From NCBI GenBank assembly GCA_026709335.1, contig JAPOTE010000122.1, positions 1 to 64,000 on the forward strand: 64,000 nt of DNA, given 5' to 3'. Source of the DNA: Bacteroidota bacterium. GTDB taxonomy: Bacteria > Bacteroidota > Rhodothermia > Rhodothermales > Bin80. Position 1 is the first letter of the stretch. Each line of letters opens with the position of its first letter. Shown here in pieces: positions 7,587 to 16,728 of the stretch. The notes beneath the pieces are model-generated. The model made no database searches. It saw nothing but the letters and a program-made list of their open reading frames with translations, and was not told the DNA's origin. The translations under genes and the position numbers were made by a program.

Positions 7587-9272
7587 ATGCAGGAAACACT
7601 TCTTCGGGCAGAGCAAGCGCAACGACATGATCTTCAGGCGCTGTTTCAGACCAGTCAACTACTGAGCAGCTCTCTTGAACTCCATTCGGTTTTCAACAAC
7701 CTGCTGTTGACTGCCATGGGGAAGTTCTTGGTTTCCCGAGGAATTGCTCTTCTATATGATGCCACTGATACATCTTGGCGTGTGGTTGTATCCAAGGGAA
7801 TCCTCGGGATTGAAGAAGGTACGGATATTGAATTTGCACCATTGAATTCTGGAGCTCCCATTGCGGGTGAGCAGTTACCTGTTTCGCTCCGTTCCCTCGG
7901 AATTCACCTCCTCCTACCTGTTCGTGATGACCAATCCATGATCGGTGCTGTTGCTCTTGGCCGTAAAGTAACTGGAGCGGAATTTAATGAAGAGGAGCTC
8001 CAGTTTGTGCAGTCCTTGGTAAATATGTCCTCCACATCTGTTCGAAACTCTCTGATGATGGAAAAGCTACGCAGGACAAATCTGGACTTGGACAGCACCG
8101 TACAGCAACTCAATACTCTTTTTGAATTGTCCAAGGAGTTCAATAAAACCGTTGATCGAACCCATGTTCTGAAGATTTTCTCATTTGCTCTTATGGGGCA
8201 TATGGTGATCAGAAATCATTTGTTTTATTTAAGGCGTCCAGACGATTCTTTTGAACTTGTATCGGGAAACGAAGGGCATCTGAAGAGCCCAGCACTTGAG
8301 TTTCTGGCTGGAATTGAAAACCTTGTACGCTCGGAACCAGGAAATCAACTTGACCAGTGCGGAATTACAGTTGCTCTTCCGATCCTACAACAAGGGGTTG
8401 TGCATGGGATACTGTGTCTTGGGAAAAAACCTGGAGGATCTACCTATAGTCAAAAAGATGTTGAGTTCCTCTACGCACTCGGCAGCCTGGCTGTGACTGC
8501 GATCCAGAATGTTGAGCTGATTGAGGAGCGGATTGCTAAACAGCAGCTAGAGGAAGAGCTCCGTATGGCCCGCTTGATTCAACGCCGCCTGCTTCCCAGC
8601 GAAATCCCTCGAATACCGGAAATCGAAATTGCCACACTCGCTCTTTCCAGTCGCGAAGTCGGAGGGGATTATTTTGATGTTGTTCCATTGAATGATGGAC
8701 GAACCCTTTTCATGATTGCAGATGTTACCGGAAAAGGTGTGCCTGCTGCATTGCTAATGTCCAGTATTCATGCATGTACACACATTATGCTTCCCATGAA
8801 GCTGACGCTCCGGGAAGCGATTGAACATACGAATCGTGTGCTCTATGAGAATACAGATTCGGATAAATTCATTACTGCTTTCGCAGCCATCTACCATCCA
8901 AACCAATCACTGGAGTATGTAAACGCCGGCCATGAACCTCCTTTGCTAATTCGATCGGACGGCCATGTAGATCGTCTCCGTGACGGCGGACCACTTCTAG
9001 GAATTATCCCAAACGCATCTTACGATCCGAGTTATATTACACTGGCACCCAATGACTTGATCGTAATGTACACCGATGGTATCACTGAAGCTATGGGAAA
9101 TGCGATGGAGGAGTACAATGAAGAGCGTCTGCTGAACCTGATCCTTGAAAATCAGAATTGCTCTGCATCAAGGCTTACAGAAATGATTCAAAACGATATT
9201 CAACAATTCACTGGTCCTGTCGAAATGCTTAGTGATGATCGCACCCTGATTGTTCTCAAGGCCTCCGACTAA
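7587..9272 (+). CDS. GAF-domain PP2C/SpoIIE-type serine phosphatase (RsbU-like)
   Basis: About 561 residues from the ATG at 7587; a TTG 21 bases earlier, overlapping the previous gene, is the alternative start. Two GAF-like sensor domains (roughly residues 30-165 and 185-325) are joined by coiled-coil linkers. The C-terminal SpoIIE phosphatase domain (350-555) has metal-binding motifs GGDYFDV, ADVTGKGVPAAL and YTDGITEA. In this family the phosphatase dephosphorylates an anti-sigma-factor antagonist (partner switching). No anti-sigma factor or STAS antagonist is next to it, so its partner must lie elsewhere. It is a soluble, cytoplasmic signalling protein; the ligand of the GAF domains is unknown. 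Confidence 0.93.
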   Translation: MQETLLRAEQAQRHDLQALFQTSQLLSSSLELHSVFNNLLLTAMGKFLVSRGIALLYDATDTSWRVVVSKGILGIEEGTDIEFAPLNSGAPIAGEQLPVSLRSLGIHLLLPVRDDQSMIGAVALGRKVTGAEFNEEELQFVQSLVNMSSTSVRNSLMMEKLRRTNLDLDSTVQQLNTLFELSKEFNKTVDRTHVLKIFSFALMGHMVIRNHLFYLRRPDDSFELVSGNEGHLKSPALEFLAGIENLVRSEPGNQLDQCGITVALPILQQGVVHGILCLGKKPGGSTYSQKDVEFLYALGSLAVTAIQNVELIEERIAKQQLEEELRMARLIQRRLLPSEIPRIPEIEIATLALSSREVGGDYFDVVPLNDGRTLFMIADVTGKGVPAALLMSSIHACTHIMLPMKLTLREAIEHTNRVLYENTDSDKFITAFAAIYHPNQSLEYVNAGHEPPLLIRSDGHVDRLRDGGPLLGIIPNASYDPSYITLAPNDLIVMYTDGITEAMGNAMEEYNEERLLNLILENQNCSASRLTEMIQNDIQQFTGPVEMLSDDRTLIVLKASD

Positions 9273-9309
9273 ACCTCACTACTCATTCCTTAACTCTATA
9301 CACAATCAT

Positions 9310-9996
9310 ATGAAATTTTTTATTGACACAGCTGATCTGGTCGAAATTCAAGAAGCTGGCGAAATGGGAGTTCTCGATGGAGTCACCACAAATCCCTCCC
9401 TCATGAAGATTGCGGCAGAACGTGCTGGTAAACCTCTGGATTTTCACGAGCACATTGCGAAAATCTGTGATCTTGTTCCAGGAGATGTTTCGGCGGAGGT
9501 GACTGCAGTTGATTTTGACGGTATTATGGAGCAGGGGCGTACGCTTGCCTCTATCCGTGATAATGTAGTGGTCAAAGTTCCTCTGATCCTGGATGGCATA
9601 AAAGCTATCAATGCTCTTGCTCAGGAGGGAATCCGATCCAATTGCACTTTGTGCTTTTCTCCAACACAGGCGCTTCTGGCAGCGAAGGCCGGTGCTGCAT
9701 ACATTAGCCCCTTCATCGGCCGTGTAGACGATATCTCCTCAGATGGCATGAAGCTTGTACAGGAAATCATTGAGATTTATGAAGCTTATGGGTACACCAC
9801 TGAAGTGCTTGCAGCCTCTATCCGTCACCCTATGCATGTCCTGGAATCTGCACTAATGGGTGCCCATGTAGCTACAATGCCACTTGGTGTGATTAAAAAA
9901 CTCCTCGCACATCCTCTCACAGATATCGGTCTCGCTAAATTTATGGCGGACTGGAAAACATTTGAAGAGCGCCAATCTGGCGAGGGTTCTTGCTGA
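9310..9996 (+). CDS. Fructose-6-phosphate aldolase / TalC-type transaldolase
   Basis: A 228-residue protein of the small transaldolase family. The start MKFFIDTADLVEIQ is diagnostic, and I place it at 9310 rather than at an in-frame ATG 60 bases upstream that lies inside the phosphatase gene. The Schiff-base lysine is in VVVKVPL (about residue 84), and NCTLCFSPTQALLAAKAGA is the usual strand-helix motif. The reaction is either transaldol transfer (pentose phosphate pathway) or fructose 6-phosphate cleavage; sequence alone does not separate the two. It overlaps the next gene as TGATG. Confidence 0.93.
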   Translation: MKFFIDTADLVEIQEAGEMGVLDGVTTNPSLMKIAAERAGKPLDFHEHIAKICDLVPGDVSAEVTAVDFDGIMEQGRTLASIRDNVVVKVPLILDGIKAINALAQEGIRSNCTLCFSPTQALLAAKAGAAYISPFIGRVDDISSDGMKLVQEIIEIYEAYGYTTEVLAASIRHPMHVLESALMGAHVATMPLGVIKKLLAHPLTDIGLAKFMADWKTFEERQSGEGSC

Positions 9997-11360
9997 TGGA
10001 GTTTATTTCTCTTGGTAGATCCAATGATATCGGTGCAAGTTCCCATTACCTTCGCATTGGTGGACACGGTATAGTTCTGGATGCTGGCGCTGATCCAAAC
10101 GAAGAAGGACCTGCTTCACTACCTGATTTTTTCCCATTGGAAAACCGTCGTGTTGATCATGCATTTATCACTCACGCCCATCATGATCATATTGGCGGGA
10201 TCCCCGCACTGAACGCAAAGTGGCCAATGGCCCGATTGCATCTGACTCCCGCCACGCGGACGCTCACCACACTGATGCTCTATTCCTCTGCGAGGCTACA
10301 GAGGCGAAAATTTTATGAGGGTTCGTCGCCATTTCCTGCATTATTTGAGGAGGAAGATATAGACGATGTCTACGATATGTTTCGTACTCATAACTATGAT
10401 CAGTGGATTGACCTGGGATCCGAACACCTGCGGGCAAAATTCTATTATTCCGGTCATTTACTCGGATCGGCAGGAATACTCTTGAAGACGTCCAAAAAAC
10501 AGCGGATTTTTTATACCAGCGATACTCGAACAGAGCATCAAACGATCATTCCGGGAGGCAGCTACCCTTCCGAACCTGTTGATGTTCTGATCATGGAATC
10601 TACTCTGGGAGCGGATCCAGTTGCTGAGACGGTGACACGCGCCGAAGAAGAAATTCGATTTGCCCAGCGACTTCGCACAGTTCTGGATCGAGGAGGATCC
10701 ATACTGGTACCTGTATTCATGTTGGGGCGTGCACAGGAAATACTTGCTCTTCTTGGACGTTTCAAAAAGGAGAAACTGATAGATCCTGAGATACCTATCT
10801 ATACCGCCGGGGGCTTGCGTGAAGTCTCCAAAATTTATGATGACTATCGCATGTCCACTCCAAGGATGGATCCGGATTTTGAAGTCTATTCAGTCCAGCA
10901 GTTGCGATTTCCAAGAACTCACAAGGCGCGGCGGCGGGCACTGAATCGACCAGGCATTCATGTTCTGACCAGCGGGATGATGATTGAGCGGACTCTATCA
11001 CATCAAATCGCTATGGAGCTTCTTGAACACGAAAAACATGCCATCTTTTTCGTTGGATTCAGCAAGGATGACCTCCCGGCAGGAAGGCTTCTTCATGCAG
11101 CAAAGTCTGGTGAGGAGGGAATTTTACTCAATACGGACCGCGGGATGCAGCCGATAGCTTGTGAGGTGGAACGATTTCGTTTCAGCGGGCATTCTCACCG
11201 CAAGGAACTCACTGCGCTCGCAACGAAGCTACAGCCGAAAACCATCATCCTGATCCATGGAGAGACTGATGCAAGAGCCTGGATGAAAGAAGAGCTTGGC
11301 AAACGTTGCCCTGAGGCGCGTATTTTTGCACCGGATCAAGGCGAATTGATGAGCGTCTAA
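9996..11360 (+). CDS. Beta-CASP metallo-beta-lactamase nuclease (YSH1/CPSF-like)
   Basis: A 454-residue cytosolic protein. The metallo-beta-lactamase core has THAHHDHIGG (about residue 60) and YSGHLLGSAG (about 155). It is followed by the beta-CASP region with SILVPVFMLGRAQEIL and the C-terminal RMMBL part with FSGHSHRKEL and IHGE. This is the arrangement of bacterial RNA-specificity-domain hydrolases related to eukaryotic CPSF73/Ysh1, likely an RNase. The ATG at 9996 shares a base with the talC stop and is preceded by GAGGG. Target RNAs are unknown. Confidence 0.92.
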   Translation: MEFISLGRSNDIGASSHYLRIGGHGIVLDAGADPNEEGPASLPDFFPLENRRVDHAFITHAHHDHIGGIPALNAKWPMARLHLTPATRTLTTLMLYSSARLQRRKFYEGSSPFPALFEEEDIDDVYDMFRTHNYDQWIDLGSEHLRAKFYYSGHLLGSAGILLKTSKKQRIFYTSDTRTEHQTIIPGGSYPSEPVDVLIMESTLGADPVAETVTRAEEEIRFAQRLRTVLDRGGSILVPVFMLGRAQEILALLGRFKKEKLIDPEIPIYTAGGLREVSKIYDDYRMSTPRMDPDFEVYSVQQLRFPRTHKARRRALNRPGIHVLTSGMMIERTLSHQIAMELLEHEKHAIFFVGFSKDDLPAGRLLHAAKSGEEGILLNTDRGMQPIACEVERFRFSGHSHRKELTALATKLQPKTIILIHGETDARAWMKEELGKRCPEARIFAPDQGELMSV

Positions 11361-11426
11361 GGTATAATGCTTGAAACGATTAGAGTAGACTACTTTAACC
11401 AAAACTGAACGCCATTGGCTCTCATT

Positions 11427-11828
11427 ATGGCCTCACAGTATTCTTTTTCAAGGCACGAAACATTTCCGCTACGACTCGCATGGCTGAAAAAAGCGGTAGA
11501 TGCGATTGAGGATAGCACTATTTTCCAATCTGACTTTGCCATTGCTAAGTTTGGAGTTGGCAAGAATATGGTACGTTCAATCCGTCATTGGAGCCTTGCA
11601 ACTGGCGTGATTGAGGCTGATCCTAGCTCAGATGAACGTAATGCCTTGCGTGCTTCGGATCTCGGAAAATATTTGCTGGGCAAAAAAGGTGTTGATCCCT
11701 ATTGCGAAGACGCTGCCACCCTCTGGCTATTACATTGGCTACTATGCCGCTCACCCGCCCGAGCCACTCTCTGGCATTTTGTATTTGGATATTGGAGGGG
11801 AGGGGGCATTGAGCTCCGTAGCCTTTAA
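11427..11828 (+). pseudogene. Truncated DUF4007 gene (defence-island protein)
   Basis: The N-terminal 110-115 residues match the DUF4007 family: FSRHETFPLRLAWLKKAVDAI, then FGVGKNMVRSIRHW and PYCEDAATLWLLHWLL. Full members are about 280-300 residues; this one ends at 133, after a non-homologous tail (GGGIELRSL). The next gene on the other strand follows within 150 bases, so the C-terminal half is lost. DUF4007 genes are usually found in phosphorothioation (Dnd/DndB-like) and related defence islands, where their role is unclear. No partner genes remain here. This is best read as a remnant of a deleted defence cluster. The start is the ATG at 11427. Confidence 0.75.
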
Positions 11829-11975
11829 CCGGCACTGAAGAAATGGTTAAACGAGAGGGGCGCCTCTCTCCCTTCGGACTCAACAGGGAATCACTGAACT
11901 GTAGCGTACGGATCCTCCCGCCTCCTCTCGCTGAGATCTTCCCAAACATCAGCGCCTTGGCCTCCCCCGCTTGGA

Positions 11976-12800
11976 TTACGCTCTGGCTTCTCCCCGTTGC
12001 CTCAACCAGTTCACCGTAAGAAGTAAAAGCACAGCAAATACGATCAGAAATGTCGCAATCGCTAAAATTGCAGGGCTGATCTGCTCCCTGATTCCGGCCC
12101 ACATCTGACGCGGAATCGTACGTTGCTCAATTCCACCCATAAACAGGATCACCACCACCTCATCAAACGAGGCGGCGAACGCAAAAAGAGAACCTGAAAT
12201 CACCCCGGGTGCTATTAACGGAAACTGTATGCGACGAAACGTAGTCCAGGGACCAGCACCCAGACTGGCTGCCGCATGATTGAGCGTGGAATCATAGGCG
12301 GCCAGTGTCGCTGTTACCGTGACCACAACAAAAGGAACTCCCAGTACTGTATGGGCAAGAATAATGCTAAGGTGTGTCTGGCCCAGCCCAAGCTCTGAGT
12401 AGAAGAAAAACATGCCTGCTGCAGCAATAATCACGGGCGTGACCATCGGTGAAATAATCATTCCCATGATCGCTCTCCTGGCAGGAATCGCCGAACTCGC
12501 GAGCCCCAGTGCAGCTAAAGTGCCAAAAAAGGTAGCAAGCACCGTTGCACTGACACCGATAACGATACTGTTTACAAAGCTTTTCACCCAGGCTTCACTA
12601 AAAATGATCTCACGATACCATCTCAATGACCAAGCATCAGGATCCAAACGCAACATTCCTTCTGTGAAGGTAAAGTAGGGTTCGGCATTGAAACTCAAGG
12701 GAACGATGACGATGATCGGCGCCACCAAAAACACAAAGACGAGTGTGCAAAAACCCAAATAGAGGATTCGACCAAACTTGGGTCGCGTGCCGCTCATCAT
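11976..12800 (-). CDS. Polyamine-type ABC transporter permease (PotC-like)
   Basis: A 274-residue inner-membrane protein with six predicted helices and the permease loop AAASLGAGPWTTFRRIQFPLIAPG (about residues 175-198), the site that contacts the ATPase. It is the last gene of a four-gene operon: ATPase, binding protein, then two permeases. Its start overlaps the stop of the preceding permease by one base. The best match by pattern is the PotC/YdcV class that imports putrescine/spermidine-like compounds, but exact specificity cannot be read. About 150 bases separate its end from the truncated DUF4007 gene; nothing else is seen there. Confidence 0.9.
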   Translation of the reverse strand: MMSGTRPKFGRILYLGFCTLVFVFLVAPIIVIVPLSFNAEPYFTFTEGMLRLDPDAWSLRWYREIIFSEAWVKSFVNSIVIGVSATVLATFFGTLAALGLASSAIPARRAIMGMIISPMVTPVIIAAAGMFFFYSELGLGQTHLSIILAHTVLGVPFVVVTVTATLAAYDSTLNHAAASLGAGPWTTFRRIQFPLIAPGVISGSLFAFAASFDEVVVILFMGGIEQRTIPRQMWAGIREQISPAILAIATFLIVFAVLLLLTVNWLRQRGEARA

Positions 12801-14017
12801 TACCTCAACCCTATTCTCTCGATACCTATGAGCCGTTCATATACTACATACAGTACAAGGACGCCTGCTAACAATACTCCACCAAGGGCAGCAGCCAACC
12901 CCCAGTTAAGTGAGGTCTGCATATGGTAGGCAATCATGTTTGAAATTAATTGCCCATCACTGCCTCCTACCAACGCTGGGGTGATATAGTAGCCAATTGC
13001 TAGTATGAAGACAAGAAGAGCACCTGCACCTACACCGGGCAAAGACTGAGGCCAATAAACTCGTAAAAATGCCTGTAAGGGAGTTGCACCAAGTGATGCA
13101 GCCGCATTCATATGAGTTTCAGAAATCCCGCGCATTACTGAATAAAGTGGCAAAACCATGAATGGCAATAGAACATGAGTCATGGCCACAATAGTTCCAG
13201 TCATGTTGTAGATCATAGATAAACGTCCATCATCACCAATTAGCCCGATCGCGACGAGAAGATCGTTCAAAACCCCTTGTGTCTGTAGTAATACGATCCA
13301 CGAGGTAGTCCGAACCAGGAGTGATGTCCAAAATGGAACCAGCACCAGAATTAATAACAAATTCGCACGCTGAGGTGGTGAGCGGGCAATCAAATGCGCG
13401 ATTGGATAGCCCAGCACAAGACAGAGTAACGTGATGAGCGCACTAATCATGAGAGTACGCCAAAAAAGATGAACATAAATACGACGCTCATCGGGCTGAC
13501 TGACCACCGAACCGTCAGGAAGGCGCTGCAAATCCAAAGCATTCAAATAATGCCGTGAAGTAAAACGTTCACCCGTTACTTGGATTGCATGCCACGTCGC
13601 TGGATCAGACCAGACAGAATCAATGGCTATCATTGATTCGCGCCGAGATCCCTGCTGCACGTTACGTAATTCACGGGAGGTATGCGTAATTGCTCCCCGA
13701 AGACCTCCTCGTACCCGGTTGATTCGACTAGCAACCAAACCAAGTGAACGTTCTGCCTCCGCTTGGGAGATCTCCTCTGAAGCGGCAGCATAAACAGCTT
13801 CCGATGGAAGTCCTACTCCATCCCAGGAGTCAAGCAATCGCAATGTATTGGGTAGTACATCAGCGACCACGGGATCATAGACACTGCGAGTCAGCATTGT
13901 CCCCAAAGGCGCAATAAAGGTCACCCCAATGAAGATCACAAGGGGAGCAACCAAAGCAAGTGCCCTAAGCCGTGCACGATATCTCGGATCCCTCAACGAT
14001 GTCAAAGAGCCAGCCAT
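12800..14017 (-). CDS. Polyamine-type ABC transporter permease with long N-terminal insertion (PotB-like)
   Basis: A 405-residue inner-membrane protein. The last 230 residues are an ordinary PotB/YdcU-type permease with the AAASLGATPLQAFLRVYWPQS loop. PotB of E. coli is about 275-285 residues. Here the first membrane helix (residues 18-40) is followed by about 125 extra hydrophilic residues, predicted to lie outside the membrane, before the second helix. Longer PotB-like permeases of this sort occur in marine bacteria and the insert is presumably a periplasmic domain. It overlaps the binding-protein gene by 16 bases and the next permease by one. Confidence 0.9.
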   Translation of the reverse strand: MAGSLTSLRDPRYRARLRALALVAPLVIFIGVTFIAPLGTMLTRSVYDPVVADVLPNTLRLLDSWDGVGLPSEAVYAAASEEISQAEAERSLGLVASRINRVRGGLRGAITHTSRELRNVQQGSRRESMIAIDSVWSDPATWHAIQVTGERFTSRHYLNALDLQRLPDGSVVSQPDERRIYVHLFWRTLMISALITLLCLVLGYPIAHLIARSPPQRANLLLILVLVPFWTSLLVRTTSWIVLLQTQGVLNDLLVAIGLIGDDGRLSMIYNMTGTIVAMTHVLLPFMVLPLYSVMRGISETHMNAAASLGATPLQAFLRVYWPQSLPGVGAGALLVFILAIGYYITPALVGGSDGQLISNMIAYHMQTSLNWGLAAALGGVLLAGVLVLYVVYERLIGIERIGLR

Positions 14018-15093
14018 GCACTAAAGCGCTCATTCAGCTCATCCTGATGGTCCGCCCACCAAGCCCAATCAAAACGTAAAGCATTCCGCATATTGTCGGG
14101 ATTGGCAGGCAAGTGAGGCGCCATGTCAACACCTGTCGTTAAATGAGTTGTCACAAGTGATTGCCCCGAATTCCGTACAGAGGAATATGAAATTCTTTCA
14201 CCAATTCGAGCTAATGATTCTGTACTGGTCAAAAACGCAACATATTTTCGGGCCTCTGCAAGCCTGGGCGTCCCGGCGACGATTGAAGCCTGACCTATAT
14301 CATATACCTGACCATCCCATACAATTACGAACGGCTGATCTTCAAGAACCTGCGCATTGAAGATGCGCCCATTGTATGCGGTGCTCATAACCACTTGCCC
14401 ATCAGCAAGCATTTGCGGAGGCTGTGCACCCGCTTCCCACCAGTCAACTTGATCCTTAATTGTTTCAAGTTTTGCAAAAGCACGATCTAATCCTTTGGGA
14501 GTACTCATTACAGCATACACTTCATTTGCGGGAACCCCGTCGGCGAGCAATGCAAATTCAAGGTTTACATGAGGAACACGCCTCAACCCGCGACGGCCGG
14601 GAATTTTTTCTAAATCAAAAAAATCTGCCGGTGTTTCGGGTGCAGGACCGCGGATGGTTTCTGCGTTATAAGCATACACATTTGAATAAACGAGGCTACC
14701 GATCCCACATCCGGTTTTAACCTCATCGGGAAAATCTTCGGAGGCTGGAGTCCCGTCGGGAGCGGGAGTTAGCATGTCAAAATCTATGGGTTCCAGCAGC
14801 CCTTCGTCACAACCTCGCACTGCGTCAGCGATTTCCAAGTCTACTACATCCCAATGAACCTCCCCAATCTCTACCTGTGCACGAATCTGAGCCAGTCCTC
14901 CATTATAATCTTCAACTCTTACCTCGATACCAGTTTCTTCGGAAAATGGGATATTCGCACTCTCGTTGACCGCTTTTCCATATGAACCTCCCCAAGATAC
15001 CGCTGTGACATAAGGAGCCTCTTCGGTTGAACAAGCAGCTACAAATAAGGCAATCAAAACAGACAATGCAACTAATTTAATATGATAATTCAT
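14002..15093 (-). CDS. Polyamine-type ABC transporter substrate-binding lipoprotein (PotD-like)
   Basis: A 363-residue protein. The N-terminal signal ends in a lipobox (FVAACS, Cys about 21), so it is a lipid-anchored periplasmic protein. VSWGGSYGKAVNE near residue 32 and WDVVDLEIADAVRGCDEGLLEPID (about 82-105) are the hallmarks of the spermidine/putrescine-binding family. It lies between the ATPase and the two permease genes, with a 3-base gap after potA. Putrescine, spermidine or a related amine is the likely ligand; a different small molecule cannot be ruled out. Confidence 0.9.
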   Translation of the reverse strand: MNYHIKLVALSVLIALFVAACSTEEAPYVTAVSWGGSYGKAVNESANIPFSEETGIEVRVEDYNGGLAQIRAQVEIGEVHWDVVDLEIADAVRGCDEGLLEPIDFDMLTPAPDGTPASEDFPDEVKTGCGIGSLVYSNVYAYNAETIRGPAPETPADFFDLEKIPGRRGLRRVPHVNLEFALLADGVPANEVYAVMSTPKGLDRAFAKLETIKDQVDWWEAGAQPPQMLADGQVVMSTAYNGRIFNAQVLEDQPFVIVWDGQVYDIGQASIVAGTPRLAEARKYVAFLTSTESLARIGERISYSSVRNSGQSLVTTHLTTGVDMAPHLPANPDNMRNALRFDWAWWADHQDELNERFSAWLAL

Positions 15094-15096
15094 GAT

Positions 15097-16263
15097 TTAA
15101 TTTTCTGGATTCGGATGTTCGTAATTGAGGGCCCGGCAGTCAACAGTCGTCCAGCCGATACGAATGGAATCACCTTCCACCAACCCACCATGCCCCACAA
15201 TATTGGGAATTGTAACAATAAAATCTTCTATACCACATGTAGCCAGTCGGATCCGCAATTGATCTCCCAAAAACGTCAGATCCCGCACGGTAGCATTCAC
15301 TTCGTTCACGTACTGGTTCGGTCCGGGGTTAATCTTGACTCGCTCAGGGCGAATTGAAAGAGTAACGTGATCTCCCACGCCGCATGACTCCACCTTTAGC
15401 GCACGAATGATCTCACCACCTGTCTTCACCTCGCACACATTATCCTCTTCCAGCAATCTGTGGACTTGCCCCAAAAGTTGATTACTCTCACCAATAAAAC
15501 GGGCCACAAATGCACTCTGAGGAGCCTCATAGAGTCCCTCGGGCACTGAAATCTGTTCTACAATACCAGCACGTAAAACTGCGATACGATCTGACATGAC
15601 CATCGCTTCCTGTTGATCATGAGTTACATAAACCATGGTTACTTCCAAAGTGCGATGGATGCGGCGAATCTCATATTGCATTTCTTCTCGCAGATTCCTG
15701 TCCAGTGCGCCCAGGGGTTCATCCATCAATACAAGGGTGGGATCAAAAACCAGGGCTCGTGCAATTGCAACTCGCTGTTGTTGGCCACCAGAAAGCTGAC
15801 TCGGGTGGCGGTCGGCAAACCCTTCAAGACGGACTAGGCGTAACACCCGTTCAACTCGTTCCTTGCGCTCTTCTGAGGAGATACCACGGACCTCCAAAGG
15901 AAACGCCAAATTCGCGCCCACTGTCATATGTGGGAAAAGTGCATAATTCTGAAAAACCATGCCAATTCCGCGTTTACGCGCTGGTAGGTCATGGATGAGA
16001 CGCCCCTCAAGTAGGATCTCACCTTCAGACGGTGTCTGGAAACCTGCAAGCATCATCAGAACGGTCGTCTTTCCTGATCCTGACGGCCCCAACAGGGTCA
16101 CAAATTCGCCTGTTTGGATCTTGAGATCAAAATCTTTAACTACTCTGTTATGACCATCGTAGCTCTTGCTGACTCCCTTGAACTCAACATGGGTGTTCTT
16201 GTGATGCTGCTCTGAAGCTCCGCCGGGCGAATCTGGGGAAGCTTGTCCACCTGTTTTGATCAA
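15097..16263 (-). CDS. Polyamine-type ABC transporter ATP-binding protein (PotA-like)
   Basis: About 388 residues. The ABC core has Walker A GPSGSGKTT, Q-loop FQNYALFPHMTV, signature LSGGQQQRVAIARAL and Walker B LVLMDEPLGALD. The last 100 residues are a TOBE domain (LSIRPERVKI...). The reading frame stays open for about 33 codons upstream. I place the start at the TTG at 16263-16261 because GAGGG lies seven bases before it and the upstream residues do not look like a PotA N-terminus. First gene of the pot operon. The ATPase sits on the inner face of the membrane. Confidence 0.92.
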   Translation of the reverse strand: MIKTGGQASPDSPGGASEQHHKNTHVEFKGVSKSYDGHNRVVKDFDLKIQTGEFVTLLGPSGSGKTTVLMMLAGFQTPSEGEILLEGRLIHDLPARKRGIGMVFQNYALFPHMTVGANLAFPLEVRGISSEERKERVERVLRLVRLEGFADRHPSQLSGGQQQRVAIARALVFDPTLVLMDEPLGALDRNLREEMQYEIRRIHRTLEVTMVYVTHDQQEAMVMSDRIAVLRAGIVEQISVPEGLYEAPQSAFVARFIGESNQLLGQVHRLLEEDNVCEVKTGGEIIRALKVESCGVGDHVTLSIRPERVKINPGPNQYVNEVNATVRDLTFLGDQLRIRLATCGIEDFIVTIPNIVGHGGLVEGDSIRIGWTTVDCRALNYEHPNPEN

Positions 16264-16682
16264 AATCTGACCCTCTAAAATTAAGCAGGCTTCAACCGGA
16301 CTCCGAAGATAGTAGTTCCTAGATATCCAGACAATAATTGCCACCTGCTCAGACCTCGACAAAAGCTTCTAACTCTAATCATGAACTCTTTGCTTTCACG
16401 AGTGGAGGCTCTCTGGATAGAGTGTCCACTCAGAGAAAGATTGACTCTCTCACATTCAACGTGTGTGTAGCTGAAATCTAGTAGTGACAATCTGATCATT
16501 CTCCTTGTGATCTATTCACAGTACTTATCGCGCCCTACTCCCGGAACTTCTACTGGAACAAGTTGAATGGCCTTCTCTACATTCACAGAGAATATGTAAA
16601 AGTTTTGTCGCGGACTTTCAAAATTTTGACGTTACACGCTCAGCGTGGGACCGCTGAATCCAGAGCCCTCTGCGACTTGCCC
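16264..16682 (-). promoter_or_regulatory. Leader and likely promoter region of the pot operon
   Basis: 419 bases without a credible gene. On the minus strand, TTGAAA (about 16623-16618) is followed 17 bases later by TACATA, a plausible vegetative promoter. A short inverted repeat CAGCG...CGCTG is at about 16640-16655. Short open frames in this stretch show no family resemblance. Confidence 0.3.
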
Positions 16683-16712
16683 GTATGTTGCGCTACGAGA
16701 AGCGCAACATAC
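16683..16712 (-). terminator. Hairpin after the abiE operon
   Basis: A perfect 11-bp inverted repeat GTATGTTGCGC / GCGCAACATAC with an 8-base loop, 17 bases beyond the abiEii stop. There is no clear T-run, so it may be a stabilising 3' hairpin as much as an intrinsic terminator. It separates abiE transcription from the pot operon, which runs in the same direction. Confidence 0.65.
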
Positions 16713-16728
16713 TCTGTGATCTGATATC

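Noticed and set aside
11623-12102. A 159-codon minus-strand frame overlapping DUF4007 and the PotC-like gene
   Set aside because: It runs across two independent genes in a different frame and shows no family pattern.
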